Origin: Streptomyces ipomoeae 91-03
GTDB lineage: Bacteria; Actinomycetota; Actinomycetes; Streptomycetales; Streptomycetaceae
DNA length: 46,400 nucleotides
Direction: 5' to 3'
Assembly: GCF_000317595.1 (NCBI RefSeq)
Contig: NZ_AEJC01000208.1
Coordinates: 1 to 46,400, forward strand
Of the stretch, positions 1 to 8,276 are shown piece by piece; the first letter of the stretch is position 1, and each line of letters begins with the position of its first letter. Position numbers and translations under genes: made by a program. The notes beneath the pieces were generated by a model, which had not been told where the DNA came from, made no database searches, and saw only the letters and a list, made by a program, of their open reading frames with translations.

Positions 1-123
1 CGACGGGCTGACACACCGGCACGGCCCCGACCCACAACGCACCCCCAGGCGCACCCCCGCCCAACCGCCGGAGGCACCCCGCACCTGGCGACGGGCCGAC
101 GCACCGGCACGGCCCCGACCCAC
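1..123. repeat. Pair of 35-bp direct repeats
   Basis: Positions 1-35 and 89-123 are near-identical (two mismatches), both containing CACCGGCACGGCCCCGACC. The spacing is 88 bp, and the first copy may continue beyond the window edge. No gene is visible in positions 1-271. Confidence 0.7.
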
Positions 124-140
124 CCACCACACCCAGGCGA

Positions 141-230
141 ATAGCGGCGCAGCCGCCACTAATAGGGGCGCGGGGCTGTGACATATGCGGCTCCGCCGCG
201 CGGGCGCGACAAGCCACGAACCCACCCGCC
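141..230 (+). repeat. Streptomyces-type GC-rich intergenic repeat
   Basis: The stretch contains GGGGCGCGGGGCTGTGACAT followed by CGGGCGCGACAAGCCACGA. It resembles the common Streptomyces intergenic element (GGGGCGCGGGGAACTG...GCGACAAGCC). Related sequence appears near 17170-17235 and, inverted, at the window's right edge. It sits 3' of the minus-strand LLM gene. The family assignment is from memory. Confidence 0.45.
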
Positions 231-271
231 CCCACCACACCCCAGAACCCCCCGAGCTCCCAGGCGCAAGG

Positions 272-1120
272 TCACCCCAGAAACGCCCCGTACGAGTCCA
301 ACGCCCCCAACACCTCCGCCTCCCCCGCCGGAGGCAACTGGACCACGACCTCCTCGATACCCAGCTCCGCATAGCGCGCCAGCTTCCCGACACTCGGCCG
401 GACGGCATACGGCACAACCTCCAGCGCCCCCGCCTCCCGCCCCGCCTCCGCCCACGCCGCCCTCAGCACCGGCAGCGACTCACCCAGCCCCCGCCCCCCG
501 ATCGGCAGCCACCCGTCCGCGTACTCACAGATGTGCGCGAACAGCTTCGGCCCCGCCGCCCCACCGATCAGCGTCCGCGGCCCGACCACCGGCCCCCGCG
601 GCTTCTGCACAGGCTTGGGGTACGCCAAGCTCGCCCGCACACTCCCGAACTCCCCCTCGTACCCCGTCGGCTCCTCCGCCCACAGCGCCCGCATCAGCGC
701 CACCCGATCCCGCACCAGCTCCCGCCGAGTACGCCACTCGACCCCGTGATCGGCGGCCTCCTCCACGTTCCAGCCATAGCCCAGCCCCAACGTCAGGCGC
801 CCACCGGAGAGATGGTCCACGGTCGCGATCTGCTTCGCGAGGTCGATCGGGTCGTGCTGGGCGACCAGCGTGATCCCGGTCCCCAGCCCCAGCCGCTCGG
901 TGACGGCGGCGGCCTGGCCGAGCGCGACGAAGGGGTCGAGCGTACGACCGTACTCGCGCGGCAGCTCCCCACCGGCCGGGTACGGAGTGGCCCGCTCGAC
1001 GGGGATGTGGGTGTGCTCGGGAAGGTACAAGCCGGCGAAACCCCGCTGCTCCAGCTCACGGGCGAGCCGGGTGGGGGTGATGCTCTCGTCGGTGAGAAAG
1101 ATCGTCACGGAGATACGCAT
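272..1120 (-). CDS. LLM class F420-dependent oxidoreductase
   Basis: A 282-aa luciferase-like monooxygenase fold protein. The N-terminal strand MRISVTIFLTDES, the segment RELEQRGFAGLYLPEHTHIP, the block IATVDHLSGGRLTLGLGYGW and the late segment EYADGWLPIGG match the F420-dependent LLM subgroup. These enzymes use F420 or FMN to oxidise or reduce small organic substrates in the cytosol; the substrate cannot be read here. The length fits the family. It is a single gene: the nearest neighbours are the intergenic repeat on one side and the IS110 element on the other. None of the CTGACGnnnCGTCAG palindromes found near the other LLM genes lies upstream. Confidence 0.85.
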   Translation of the reverse strand: MRISVTIFLTDESITPTRLARELEQRGFAGLYLPEHTHIPVERATPYPAGGELPREYGRTLDPFVALGQAAAVTERLGLGTGITLVAQHDPIDLAKQIATVDHLSGGRLTLGLGYGWNVEEAADHGVEWRTRRELVRDRVALMRALWAEEPTGYEGEFGSVRASLAYPKPVQKPRGPVVGPRTLIGGAAGPKLFAHICEYADGWLPIGGRGLGESLPVLRAAWAEAGREAGALEVVPYAVRPSVGKLARYAELGIEEVVVQLPPAGEAEVLGALDSYGAFLG

Positions 1121-1164
1121 AAGTCATCTCTACCGGGACATGCCCCGCTTGTCCATACCGACCA

Positions 1165-1212
1165 GTCGGCATCCACCGTCGGCATCCACCAATCGCCCAG
1201 TCGGCATCCACC
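1165..1212. repeat. Three copies of a 13-bp direct repeat
   Basis: GTCGGCATCCACC occurs at 1165-1177, 1178-1190 and 1200-1212, between the LLM gene start and the IS110 element. It could be regulatory for the LLM gene or simply slippage-derived. The spacing is too short for CRISPR. Confidence 0.6.
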
Positions 1213-1341
1213 CATGGCGCAGCCCGCTCCACCCCGCATCCGGGAGGCCAGTCCCTCGTACCGACGAACGCGCCACGGAATCGTGATCGCCAGAGACAGC
1301 AACCCCCTCCGCCCCCCCAGAAAGGCTTCCCAATGCTGATG

Positions 1342-2538
1342 TCAAGCCGCTGCTGTGACAGGTGGTGTGGCTTGGTAGCACGCTCCGTCGCGGATCATGG
1401 CCCACAAGACGTTGACGCGACGGCGCGCGAGCGCCAGCAGCGCCTGCTTGTGGCCTTTCCCCTCGGCGCGTTTGCGTTGGTAGTACGCCTTCGAGGCCGG
1501 GCAGCTCTTCAGGCTCGACAGGGCCGACAGGTACATCGCGTTGAGCAGGCCGCGGTGGAAGCGGCGTGGTCGGCGGAGGTTGCCGCTGACGCGGCCGGAG
1601 TCGCGTGGGGCCGGGGCCAGGCCGGCGTAGCCGGCGAGCCGGTCGGCGCTGCCGAAGGCGTCCATGTCGCCACCGGTCACGGCGAGGAACACAGCGCCCA
1701 TCAGCTTGCCCATCCCGGGCAGGCTCACGATCACTTCGGCGTGCGGGTGCTCGCGAAACCGGGCCTCGATCAGGGCTTCGAGTTCTGCGATCTCCTCATC
1801 GAGGGCCATCACCCCCTTCGAGAGGCGCACCACCATGGCGGCGGCCAGCTGCTCGCCGGGCAGGGCCGTGTGCTGGGCCTCGGCAGCCTCCACAGCCGCT
1901 TTGGCCAGTGCGGCAGCTCCGCGGACCTTGCGGTTTTTCAGCCACGCCTCGATGCGCTTCACGCCTGCGCGGCGGATCGCCGCCGGGGTCTGGTAACCCG
2001 TCAGCAGCAAGACCGGACCCTTGTTGGTCAGGTCCAGCGCCCGCTCCAACGCGGGGAAGATCTCCAGGAGTTGGGCACGGAGCCGGTTGATCTGCCGGGT
2101 GCGGTCACAGACGAGGTCGGTGCGGCGGGTGGTCAGGGTGCGCAGGTCGACGGCGATCTCGTCGCCAGGCCGCAGCAGGCCCAGGTCACGGCGCATGCGG
2201 GCTTGGCCGGCGATGACGAAGGCGTCTTTGGCGTCCGTCTTGCCCTCGCCCCGGTAAGAGGCCGATGCGCGGTGCACGGTCAGGCCGGTGATGTAGACCA
2301 TCGGCTGGCTGTGGCCGAGCAGCAGTCCGATCAGCAGGGCGGCGCCACCGTGGTTGAGGTCGACGGCCCACAGCACGTCTTCGTCGAGGGCCAGGACGTC
2401 CCCGATCAGTTCCAGCAGGGCCGACTCGTCGTTCAGGACCCGGCGGGACAGCAGCCGTTCGCCGTCACTGTTGATCACCACGCAGTGGTGATGTTCCTTG
2501 CCGATGTCCACTCCGGCCCATATCCGGGGCACGGTCAC
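1342..2538 (-). CDS. IS110-family transposase
   Basis: A 398-aa DEDD recombinase. The N-terminal RuvC-like part has WAGVDIGKEHHHCVV, AVDLNHGGAALLIGLL and GKTDAKDAFVIA, carrying the acidic metal ligands. The C-terminal Transposase_20 part has VIVSLPGMGKLMGAVFLAV and YAGLAPAPRDSGRVSG, which includes the serine region needed for catalysis. Length and domain order match the family, and the frame is intact, so it may be active. The GTG/ATG start at 2538 keeps the RuvC motif at residue 10. IS110 recombinases act with a structured bridge RNA encoded in the element's non-coding end. The neighbour beyond the 5' end is a frameshifted small gene. Confidence 0.95.
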   Translation of the reverse strand: MTVPRIWAGVDIGKEHHHCVVINSDGERLLSRRVLNDESALLELIGDVLALDEDVLWAVDLNHGGAALLIGLLLGHSQPMVYITGLTVHRASASYRGEGKTDAKDAFVIAGQARMRRDLGLLRPGDEIAVDLRTLTTRRTDLVCDRTRQINRLRAQLLEIFPALERALDLTNKGPVLLLTGYQTPAAIRRAGVKRIEAWLKNRKVRGAAALAKAAVEAAEAQHTALPGEQLAAAMVVRLSKGVMALDEEIAELEALIEARFREHPHAEVIVSLPGMGKLMGAVFLAVTGGDMDAFGSADRLAGYAGLAPAPRDSGRVSGNLRRPRRFHRGLLNAMYLSALSSLKSCPASKAYYQRKRAEGKGHKQALLALARRRVNVLWAMIRDGACYQATPPVTAAA

Positions 2539-2756
2539 CTCCGCCAGCTCGTCGCGCGTTCACAGCCCAGCAGACGACCTCGCCGACGTTGCCCTACGCA
2601 GCGATCGAGTCGCATCTCCCAATTGGCGGTCGAGTCGTCGCGGGGCTCCGGGCGGCCAAGCCTTTCCAGCCATCTCACGGCGCCGCCATGACAGCCATAC
2701 CCAGAGCCCCTGGGTCCCGCTGATCTTACGAATGACCAGTTCGAACCCAACAATCA
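2539..2756 (-). ncRNA. Possible IS110 bridge RNA region
   Basis: This roughly 220-bp non-coding segment lies 5' of the transposase on its coding strand, where IS110-group elements encode the bridge RNA. It contains repeated CGAGTCGnn blocks near 2605-2640 that could form stem-loops. No RNA structure was computed; the call rests on position and family knowledge. Confidence 0.3.
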
Positions 2757-2772
2757 AGAAAGTAGGGCCCCC

Positions 2773-3076
2773 ATGACAACCACCCGCGCCACCTCCAACG
2801 CCCCCGCCCCCACCGCCGCCGCACCGCCACCCTCCTCACCGGAATCGCAGCCCTCACCCTCTCGAACGCCGACAAGATCTCCGACAGCATCCGGGACATC
2901 CACAAGGCCGGCCGGGACGCCGTGGAGGACCCCACGAAGAGGCCGACAAGGCGGTAGACGACCTCACTCGGGCCATCGAGGACCACAACAGGTCGATCCC
3001 GAACGGCGAAACGGACCCGGACTCCAGCGAGATGGACAAGGCGACCGACAAACTGACCGACGCCTGCACGCCATAA
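2773..3076 (+). pseudogene. Small helical protein gene with two frameshifts
   Basis: Coding sense passes through all three frames. It starts at ATG 2773 (MTTTRATSNAPAP), moves to a second frame around 2820 (RTATLLTGIAALTLSNADKI and SDSIRDIHKAGRDAVEDP), then to a third frame from about 2936 (EEADKAVDDLTRAIEDHN, ending TDKLTDACTP) with TAA at 3074-3076. Repaired, it would be about 100 aa: a short hydrophobic segment followed by charged helices. The middle frame has no start codon before an upstream TAG. The family is not recognised. It adjoins the IS110 element, so decay may have accompanied insertion, or the two indels may be sequencing errors. Confidence 0.6.
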
Positions 3077-3326
3077 CCAAAACCGGCTAACCCAACGCAA
3101 CCCAACACAACCCGGCAGAACCAACGAACCCCAATTCGACCCGGCGCCCCCAGCGACCCCCAACAAAACCAGCCCACCCCAGCCCCACCCCCGACGAGAC
3201 TCGGCCAAGTCGAAAGCCGCCGACCCCCTCCCCTTGCCCGGCAGTTCACCACCGCCTACGAAGGTGACACGCACCACCCCTGCACCACCCACGCCATGTC
3301 ACTCACGACACCTGGGGAGCAGCAGC
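3077..3326. other. Intergenic region with AACCC-type low-complexity repeats
   Basis: About 250 bp without a gene. Positions 3089-3122 carry roughly 10-bp periodic units (AACCCAACGC, AACCCAACAC, AACCCGGCAG). No clear terminator or operator is visible. The metallohydrolase RBS lies at its right end. Confidence 0.4.
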
Positions 3327-4943
3327 ATGTGCGACGACCACCACGACGGCACCGGACACACCGCACCCGGCTTGGACGCACCCGACCCCAACGCACCCGC
3401 CCCCGACGGAACCGACCGCGAAACAACCCCCCGCGCCGAGGCCCGCCTCGGAAGGCGCGCTCTGTTCGTGACGTCGGCAGCGGCTGCGCTTACGTTGGGA
3501 AGCGTGACCTTTGGGACGAGCGACGCCGACGCCGCGGACGGCGACACAGAGACCCGTACGATCAAGGGAACCCTCCCCACCGGCTCCCCGGACTTCGTCT
3601 ATCTGCCGGTCGAAGTCCCGGGAGGCGTAAGGGAGTTGAAGGTCTCGTACACATACGAGAGACCGACCGTCCCGCCCGGCACGACAGGCAACGCGCTGGA
3701 CATCGGCGTCTTCGACGAACGCGGTACCGACCTCGGCGGCAAGGGCTTCCGCGGCTGGTCGGGCGGCGCGCGCACGGAGTTCTTCATCCGCGCGGACGAC
3801 GCGACGCCCGGCTATCTCCCGGGCCCGGTCCGCCCCGGCACCTGGCACATCGCGCTGGGCCCGTACACGGTGGCCCCGCAGGGCCTGCCGTACGAGATCA
3901 CGATCACCCTGACGTACGGCCAACCCGGCGAACAGGCACAACCCGTGTACCCGCCGGAGCGGGCCAGAGGCCGGGGCCGGGCCTGGTACCGCGGCGACTG
4001 CCATCTGCACTCGTGGTACTCCGACGGCCGCCGCACCCCCGCCGAGATCGCGGCGCTCGCACGCGCCGCCGGACTCGACTTCATCAACAGCTCGGAGCAC
4101 AACACCCACTCCGCGCACACCCATTGGGCGGAGCAGGCGGGCGACGACCTCCTCGTCATGCTCGGCGAGGAGGTGACCACGAGGAACGGTCACGTCGTCG
4201 CGATCGGCACCGACCCGGGCACGTTCGTCGACTGGCGCTACCGGGCCCGGGACAACCGGTTCGGCAAGTACGCCCGGCAGATCCGCCACGCCGGGGGCCT
4301 GGTGGTCCCGGCCCACCCGCACGCCACCTGCGTCGGCTGCAACTGGAAGTTCGGCTTCGGCGAGGCGGACGCGGTGGAGGTGTGGAACGGCGCGTACTCG
4401 CCCGAGGACGAGGTGGCGCTGGCCGACTGGGACGGCATGCTGGTCGCCTCCGTGCAGGAGGGCCGCGGCTGGATCCCGGCGATGGGCAACAGCGACGCCC
4501 ACCGCGACCCCGACCCGGTGGGCCGCCCCCAGACGGTCGTACTGGCCGACGACCTGACCAGGGAGGCCATCCAGGAGGGGCTGCGGGCGGGCCGCTCGTA
4601 CGTCGCCGAGTCGAAGGACGTGTCCGTGTCCTTCACGGCGTCCGGCGCGCGCGGCGAACACGCGGGCATCGGCGGGCGGCTGAAGGTCGCCCCGGACACC
4701 CCGGTCACCGTCCGCCTGGAGGCCACCGGCGCCCCCGGCTGCACCATCCGCTTCGTCACCGACCAGGGCGTCCTCTTCACCTCCCCCGAGCTCCCGGCCT
4801 CGGGCACCGGCTCGGCGGAATGGCGTACGACGGCCTCGTACGCGGCGTACGTACGCGCCGAGGTCCGCCACCCACCGGTCGTCACGGGCTTCCCGGGCCC
4901 GCTGGCGGCGTTCACGAACCCGATCTTCCTGGGCCGCCGCTGA
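3327..4943 (+). CDS. CehA/McbA-family PHP metallohydrolase, exported
   Basis: A 538-aa protein. The start at 3327 is chosen because GGGGAG lies about 10 nt upstream and it precedes a signal region: RLGRRALFV followed by a hydrophobic stretch ending DADA, a Tat-like twin-arginine signal at about residues 42-72. A beta-rich region follows, then a PHP domain with metal-binding motifs GDCHLHSWYSDGRR, SSEHNTHSAH, VVPAHPHATC and MGNSDAHRDP. The C-terminus is beta-sandwich-like. CehA/McbA proteins hydrolyse esters such as carbamates, but many PHP members act on phosphoesters, so the substrate is open. It probably acts outside the membrane. It is monocistronic; the next gene starts 174 bp downstream behind its own palindrome. 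Confidence 0.85.
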   Translation: MCDDHHDGTGHTAPGLDAPDPNAPAPDGTDRETTPRAEARLGRRALFVTSAAAALTLGSVTFGTSDADAADGDTETRTIKGTLPTGSPDFVYLPVEVPGGVRELKVSYTYERPTVPPGTTGNALDIGVFDERGTDLGGKGFRGWSGGARTEFFIRADDATPGYLPGPVRPGTWHIALGPYTVAPQGLPYEITITLTYGQPGEQAQPVYPPERARGRGRAWYRGDCHLHSWYSDGRRTPAEIAALARAAGLDFINSSEHNTHSAHTHWAEQAGDDLLVMLGEEVTTRNGHVVAIGTDPGTFVDWRYRARDNRFGKYARQIRHAGGLVVPAHPHATCVGCNWKFGFGEADAVEVWNGAYSPEDEVALADWDGMLVASVQEGRGWIPAMGNSDAHRDPDPVGRPQTVVLADDLTREAIQEGLRAGRSYVAESKDVSVSFTASGARGEHAGIGGRLKVAPDTPVTVRLEATGAPGCTIRFVTDQGVLFTSPELPASGTGSAEWRTTASYAAYVRAEVRHPPVVTGFPGPLAAFTNPIFLGRR

Positions 4944-5040
4944 CGCGAGGTCGGCCGGGGGGTAGCAGCCAGCAGGAAAGGTAGGGGGAACCCTCGTACG
5001 AAATACCTGTGTTGGGCTTTAGGTTTAGCTCGACACAACA

Positions 5041-5086
5041 CGCGCGTATGTACGCGCGGCTTCGCATGTACCAGCTGTACGCGCGA
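5041..5086. promoter_or_regulatory. Palindromic operator candidate upstream of the methyltransferase
   Basis: CGCGCGTATGTACGCGCG (5041-5058) is an inverted repeat with a 2-nt centre, followed by GCATGTACCAGCTGTACGCG with repeated GTAC cores. It lies 32-77 bp upstream of the ATG at 5118, a normal place for a repressor site. The cognate regulator is unknown. Confidence 0.45.
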
Positions 5087-5117
5087 CGCACACGCTCGGT
5101 GGAGGAGAACGGCGCCC

Positions 5118-5936
5118 ATGACCGACAACGCGACCACGCCCGAATCCGCGGCGAAGGAGAAGGTCGACACTTCGGTGCCCGCCTCCGCCCGCATCTGGAA
5201 CTACTGGCTGGGCGGCAAGGACAACTACCCGGTGGACGAGGCGGCCGGCGACGCGTACGCCGCCGCCTTCCCCGGCATCGTGACGATCGCCCGCAGCAGC
5301 CGCGCGTTCCTGCGGCGCAGCATCCGCCATCTGGTGGAGGTGGAGGGCGTACGGCAGTTCCTGGACGTCGGCACGGGGCTGCCCACCGCCGACAACACCC
5401 ACCAGATCGCCCAGCGCAGCGCCCCGGACGCCAGGATCGTGTACGTCGACAACGACCCCATGGTCCTCGCCCATGCCCGCGCCCTGCTCTACTCCTCCCC
5501 CGAGGGCGCCACCGCGTACGTCGACGCCAGCCTCTACGACCCCGAGCGCATCCTGGAGGCCGCCGCCGGGACCCTGGACCTGACCCGGCCCACGGCCCTG
5601 ATCCTCAGCGGCATCCTGGGGCACGTCGCCGACTACGACGAGGCCCGCTCCATCGTCCAGCGCCTGATGTCCGGCCTCCCCTCGGGCAGCTGTCTCTCGC
5701 TCAACGAGGGCTCCCGAGGCACCGACCCCCACTACGAGCGCGCCCAGGACGCCTACAACGAGACCGGCGCCGTCCCCTACTTCCTCCGCCCCGTCGACCA
5801 GATCACCGGGTACTTCGACGGCCTGGATCTGATCGACCCCGGCGTCGTATCGGTCCCGCTGTGGCGCCCGGACGCCACGGAGGAGAACGAACCGAAGCCG
5901 ATCGGCCAGCACGGCGGAGTGGGACGCAAGGCGTAG
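5118..5936 (+). CDS. SAM-dependent methyltransferase (DUF574 / Methyltransf_19)
   Basis: A 272-aa protein with the DUF574 hallmarks: PASARIWNYWLGGKDNYP near the N-terminus, the SAM-binding loop QFLDVGTGLPTADNTHQ, YVDNDPMVLAHARALL with the acidic residue for ribose, and a late YFLRPVDQITGYFDGLDL. The family is large in actinomycetes, and most substrates are unknown. GGAGGAGAA lies 10-15 nt before the ATG. It is a single-gene unit downstream of a palindromic operator candidate. The stop codon is followed at once by a short repeat array. Confidence 0.88.
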   Translation: MTDNATTPESAAKEKVDTSVPASARIWNYWLGGKDNYPVDEAAGDAYAAAFPGIVTIARSSRAFLRRSIRHLVEVEGVRQFLDVGTGLPTADNTHQIAQRSAPDARIVYVDNDPMVLAHARALLYSSPEGATAYVDASLYDPERILEAAAGTLDLTRPTALILSGILGHVADYDEARSIVQRLMSGLPSGSCLSLNEGSRGTDPHYERAQDAYNETGAVPYFLRPVDQITGYFDGLDLIDPGVVSVPLWRPDATEENEPKPIGQHGGVGRKA

Positions 5937-6027
5937 CCCCGCCGGGCGGGAAGCCGTAACCCTGCCGGGCGGGAAGCGGTGGCCCCCGCCGGGCGGAAGG
6001 CCCTAGCCCGCCGGGCGGAAGCCATGG
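5937..6027. repeat. Four imperfect 21-24-bp tandem repeats
   Basis: Units at 5937-5959, 5960-5982, 5983-6006 and 6007-6027 share GCCGGGCGG(G)AAG. Each unit is locally self-complementary (CCGCC/GGCGG), so the array could act as a transcript-ending or spacer structure between convergent genes. Confidence 0.6.
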
Positions 6028-6049
6028 TCCCGGTAGTGGGCCGGGGCCC

Positions 6050-6892
6050 TCAGTCCGCCCCCGGTCCCGCGAGGTCCGCGACGACGGCGGCGTGGTCGGA
6101 GGGCCACACGCCGTCGGGCGTGCCCTCGACCGGGCCGTGGCCCGCGCGTCGCACGGAACGGACGTGGCCGAGCCCTCCCGGTCCCGGTGGCCCGACGTGG
6201 ATGTAGTCGATCCGGACGCTCGGGCCGTAGGTCGTGGCGACGTACGGGTTGGTGCTGTCCCAGGTGGCCGAGGGCGCGCCCGGCTCGGCGTACTCCCAGG
6301 CGTCGAAGAAGACCTGGCCGGGTACGACGGGCACGGTCTTGTACCCCCCGAACAGCCGGACCTCGTCCGAGTCCGGCCAGGCGTTGAAGTCCCCGGTGAC
6401 GACGGACGGGAAGCCGGTCCCGCCCTGTCGCCGGGCGACGAACTCGGCGAGTGCGGTGACCTGGCGGCAGCGCAGCGCGGAGGCGTCGGTCGCGGAGCTG
6501 AGGTGGGTGGTGAAGAACGGGACCGGCGCCTCGGGCGCGTCCAGCAGCGCGTACAGCGCACCCCGCCCGCAGGACGCGCCGGAGGCGCCCGTCGGCAGAT
6601 GGACGGCCTCCCGCTCCAGAACGGGCCACCGGCTCAGTACGGCGTTCCCGATGCCCACACTCCCGTCGCCGATCCGCCGCTGCCAGTGCTCCGGGTCGCC
6701 GTAGGACCCCCAGGTCCAGTGCATCCCGAGCTCGTCGGCGAGCCACCCGGCGAGGTTGGCGCCGCCCTGCTCCCACACCTCCTGCAACCCGACGACATCG
6801 GGCCGCAGTTCCCGCAGCACGGCGAGGACCGCCTTCTGCCGCTCCTGCCAGGGCCCGAACCTCCACCACAGATTCCACGTCATGACCCGCAC
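6050..6892 (-). CDS. Endonuclease/exonuclease/phosphatase-family hydrolase
   Basis: A 280-aa EEP (DNase I-like) fold protein without a signal peptide. Visible motifs are VMTWNLWWRFG (metal/phosphate Asn), VVGLQEVWEQGG (metal-binding Glu), FFTTHLSSATD, VVTGDFNAWPDSDE (catalytic D-x-N) and GVWPSDHAAVVADL (catalytic Asp-His). It should be a metal-dependent phosphodiesterase or phosphatase; the substrate cannot be told from sequence. GTG at 6892 is used; ATG at 6883 is an alternative that would give MTWNLWW at the N-terminus. It is divergent from the nitroreductase-like gene, with 74 bp between them. Confidence 0.88.
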   Translation of the reverse strand: MRVMTWNLWWRFGPWQERQKAVLAVLRELRPDVVGLQEVWEQGGANLAGWLADELGMHWTWGSYGDPEHWQRRIGDGSVGIGNAVLSRWPVLEREAVHLPTGASGASCGRGALYALLDAPEAPVPFFTTHLSSATDASALRCRQVTALAEFVARRQGGTGFPSVVTGDFNAWPDSDEVRLFGGYKTVPVVPGQVFFDAWEYAEPGAPSATWDSTNPYVATTYGPSVRIDYIHVGPPGPGGLGHVRSVRRAGHGPVEGTPDGVWPSDHAAVVADLAGPGAD

Positions 6893-6966
6893 CCGCCGCC
6901 CACCGCCTTCACCCCGTGGTCGATCCTGTATCCCGTACCTCCCACGCCCCGAGGAGAAACAAGCCG

Positions 6967-7368
6967 ATGTCTCGTCCCGTGGACCTCAAGCAACGTGCCG
7001 TCACGGCCTTCCAGCGCCACGTCGGCAACCCGATCCTCCGCCGGATCCCGCTCCAGACCGTCCTGGAGACCACCGGCCGCAAGTCCGGCCTTCCCCGCCA
7101 GGCCCCGGTCGGTGGCCGCCGTATCGGCGACTCCTTCTGGCTGGTCTCGGAGTTCGGCGAGAAGTCCCAGTACGTACGGAACATCAGGGCCGATCCAGAG
7201 GTGAGGGTCCGCCTCCGGGGCCGCTGGCACGACGGCACGGCCCACATCCTCACGGACGACGACCCCATCGCCCGCCTGCGCACCCTGCCGCGCCTCAACA
7301 GCACGGGGGTACGGGTGCTGGGGTCGTCGTCGGATCTGCTGACGGTACGGGTGGACCTGCGGAACTGA
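6967..7368 (+). CDS. Ddn-like F420-dependent nitroreductase/quinone reductase family protein
   Basis: A 133-aa small split-barrel protein. ETTGRKSGLPRQAPVGG is the family signature (T-x-G-R-K-S-G), followed by DSFWLVSEFGEKSQYVRN and VRVRLRGRWHDGTAHIL. Members bind F420H2 and reduce quinones or nitro compounds at the membrane face. The start is set by GAGGAGAAACAAGCCG immediately before ATG 6967; the in-frame upstream start at 6916 lacks an RBS. It is convergent with the methyltransferase that ends at 7379. Confidence 0.85.
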   Translation: MSRPVDLKQRAVTAFQRHVGNPILRRIPLQTVLETTGRKSGLPRQAPVGGRRIGDSFWLVSEFGEKSQYVRNIRADPEVRVRLRGRWHDGTAHILTDDDPIARLRTLPRLNSTGVRVLGSSSDLLTVRVDLRN

Positions 7369-7378
7369 GCCCCGGCGG

Positions 7379-8113
7379 TCAGCTCGTCTCCGGTCGCCGG
7401 GCGACGAACACGAACTCCTTGCCCGGTCGATCGGGCGCCCCGCGCACCTCCCGCACCTCGAACCCCTGCGCGACCAGCTCCCCCTCCACCTCGTCCCGTG
7501 CACGGAACCGGAGGGTGGAGTCGGAGGTGAGCGAGACACCTTCGTCCAGGAACCCGTAGAACCAACGAAACGTCACCGACGCCCCGGCGACCTCGACGAG
7601 TTCCACCCAACTCTCGACGGCCCCGACCCCCTCGATCTCCGTCACACCGTACGAGGCCTCACGATTCCATGTCGCCCAGGCCCGCGCCGCCGGATCACGG
7701 GTCTCGAACACGAGATGCCCGCCGGGCCGCAGCGCCTCGAAGGCCCCCCGGAGCGTCCCCCGCCACGCCTCCGGCTCGACGATCGCCTGCGCGACGTTGG
7801 CCGTCATGGTGACGAGGTCGACGCGGAGCGGCGGCAGGGCAGTGGCATCCCCGTGGATCCACCGCACCCGCTCGCTCCCCGGCTTGCCCCGGGCCACGTC
7901 GACGGACGCCCGAGCCGGATCGACCCCGACCACCTCGACGCCCCGCCCGGCCAACATCAGCGCGAACGTCCCCGTCCCACAGCCGATGTCGAGCACGCGC
8001 CGCGCGCCGAACTCCTCGGCGATACGCACGTAGACGTCCAGATCACCGCGATCGGGGTCGAGGGGATCGTAGATCGCGGCGAGCCGTCGGTCCCTGAAGC
8101 ACTCGTCAGCCAT
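7379..8113 (-). CDS. Class I SAM-dependent methyltransferase
   Basis: A 244-aa Rossmann-type methyltransferase. Motif I is RRVLDIGCGTGTFALMLAGR, then VEVVGVDPARASVDVARGK supplies the acidic ribose contact, and IHGDATALPPLRVDLVTM forms the post-II region. The central helix has GGHLVFETRDPAARAW. The start at 8113 is favoured by GGAGGACAGC just upstream; an in-frame upstream extension to 8194 is rich in Arg and Pro and unlikely to be translated. The substrate is unknown. It lies downstream of the DUF6879 gene with about 160 bp between, so it is probably separate. Confidence 0.85.
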   Translation of the reverse strand: MADECFRDRRLAAIYDPLDPDRGDLDVYVRIAEEFGARRVLDIGCGTGTFALMLAGRGVEVVGVDPARASVDVARGKPGSERVRWIHGDATALPPLRVDLVTMTANVAQAIVEPEAWRGTLRGAFEALRPGGHLVFETRDPAARAWATWNREASYGVTEIEGVGAVESWVELVEVAGASVTFRWFYGFLDEGVSLTSDSTLRFRARDEVEGELVAQGFEVREVRGAPDRPGKEFVFVARRPETS

Positions 8114-8276
8114 GCCGCTGTCCTCCCCCGGCCTCCGGTCAGTCCTTGCGGCCGGTCGCGGCGACCGTGACGCCGAGGCCGATCTTCGAGGCACGCGGCG
8201 AGGACTTCGCGGGCGGCCTGGGCACTGGACGTTGGGGGAGAGACATGGTGAGTCGGCTTATCGCCGTCGTGTCAGG

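Larger units (their letters stand above)
1319..2762 (-). mobile_element. IS110-family insertion sequence (putative limits)
   Basis: The element contains one intact DEDD-type transposase (1342-2538) with about 220 bp of non-coding DNA on its 5' side. Typical IS110 elements are about 1.4-1.5 kb and usually lack terminal inverted repeats, so the ends cannot be fixed by eye. The hexamer AGAAAG at 1319-1324 and 2757-2762 is offered as a possible shared core, giving 1,444 bp. The limits are inference. Confidence 0.45.

Noticed and set aside
1..123. Attachment-site pair for an integrative element
   Set aside because: The two 35-bp copies are only 88 bp apart, and no integrase or tRNA gene is nearby.
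1165..1212. CRISPR-like short repeats
   Set aside because: The units are 13 bp with 0-9 bp between them, far too short for repeats with spacers, and no cas genes are present.
3303..4871. Long minus-strand frame opposite the PHP metallohydrolase
   Set aside because: Low-complexity Arg/Ala/Gly composition and no motif. The plus-strand gene has a full set of PHP metal-binding motifs.
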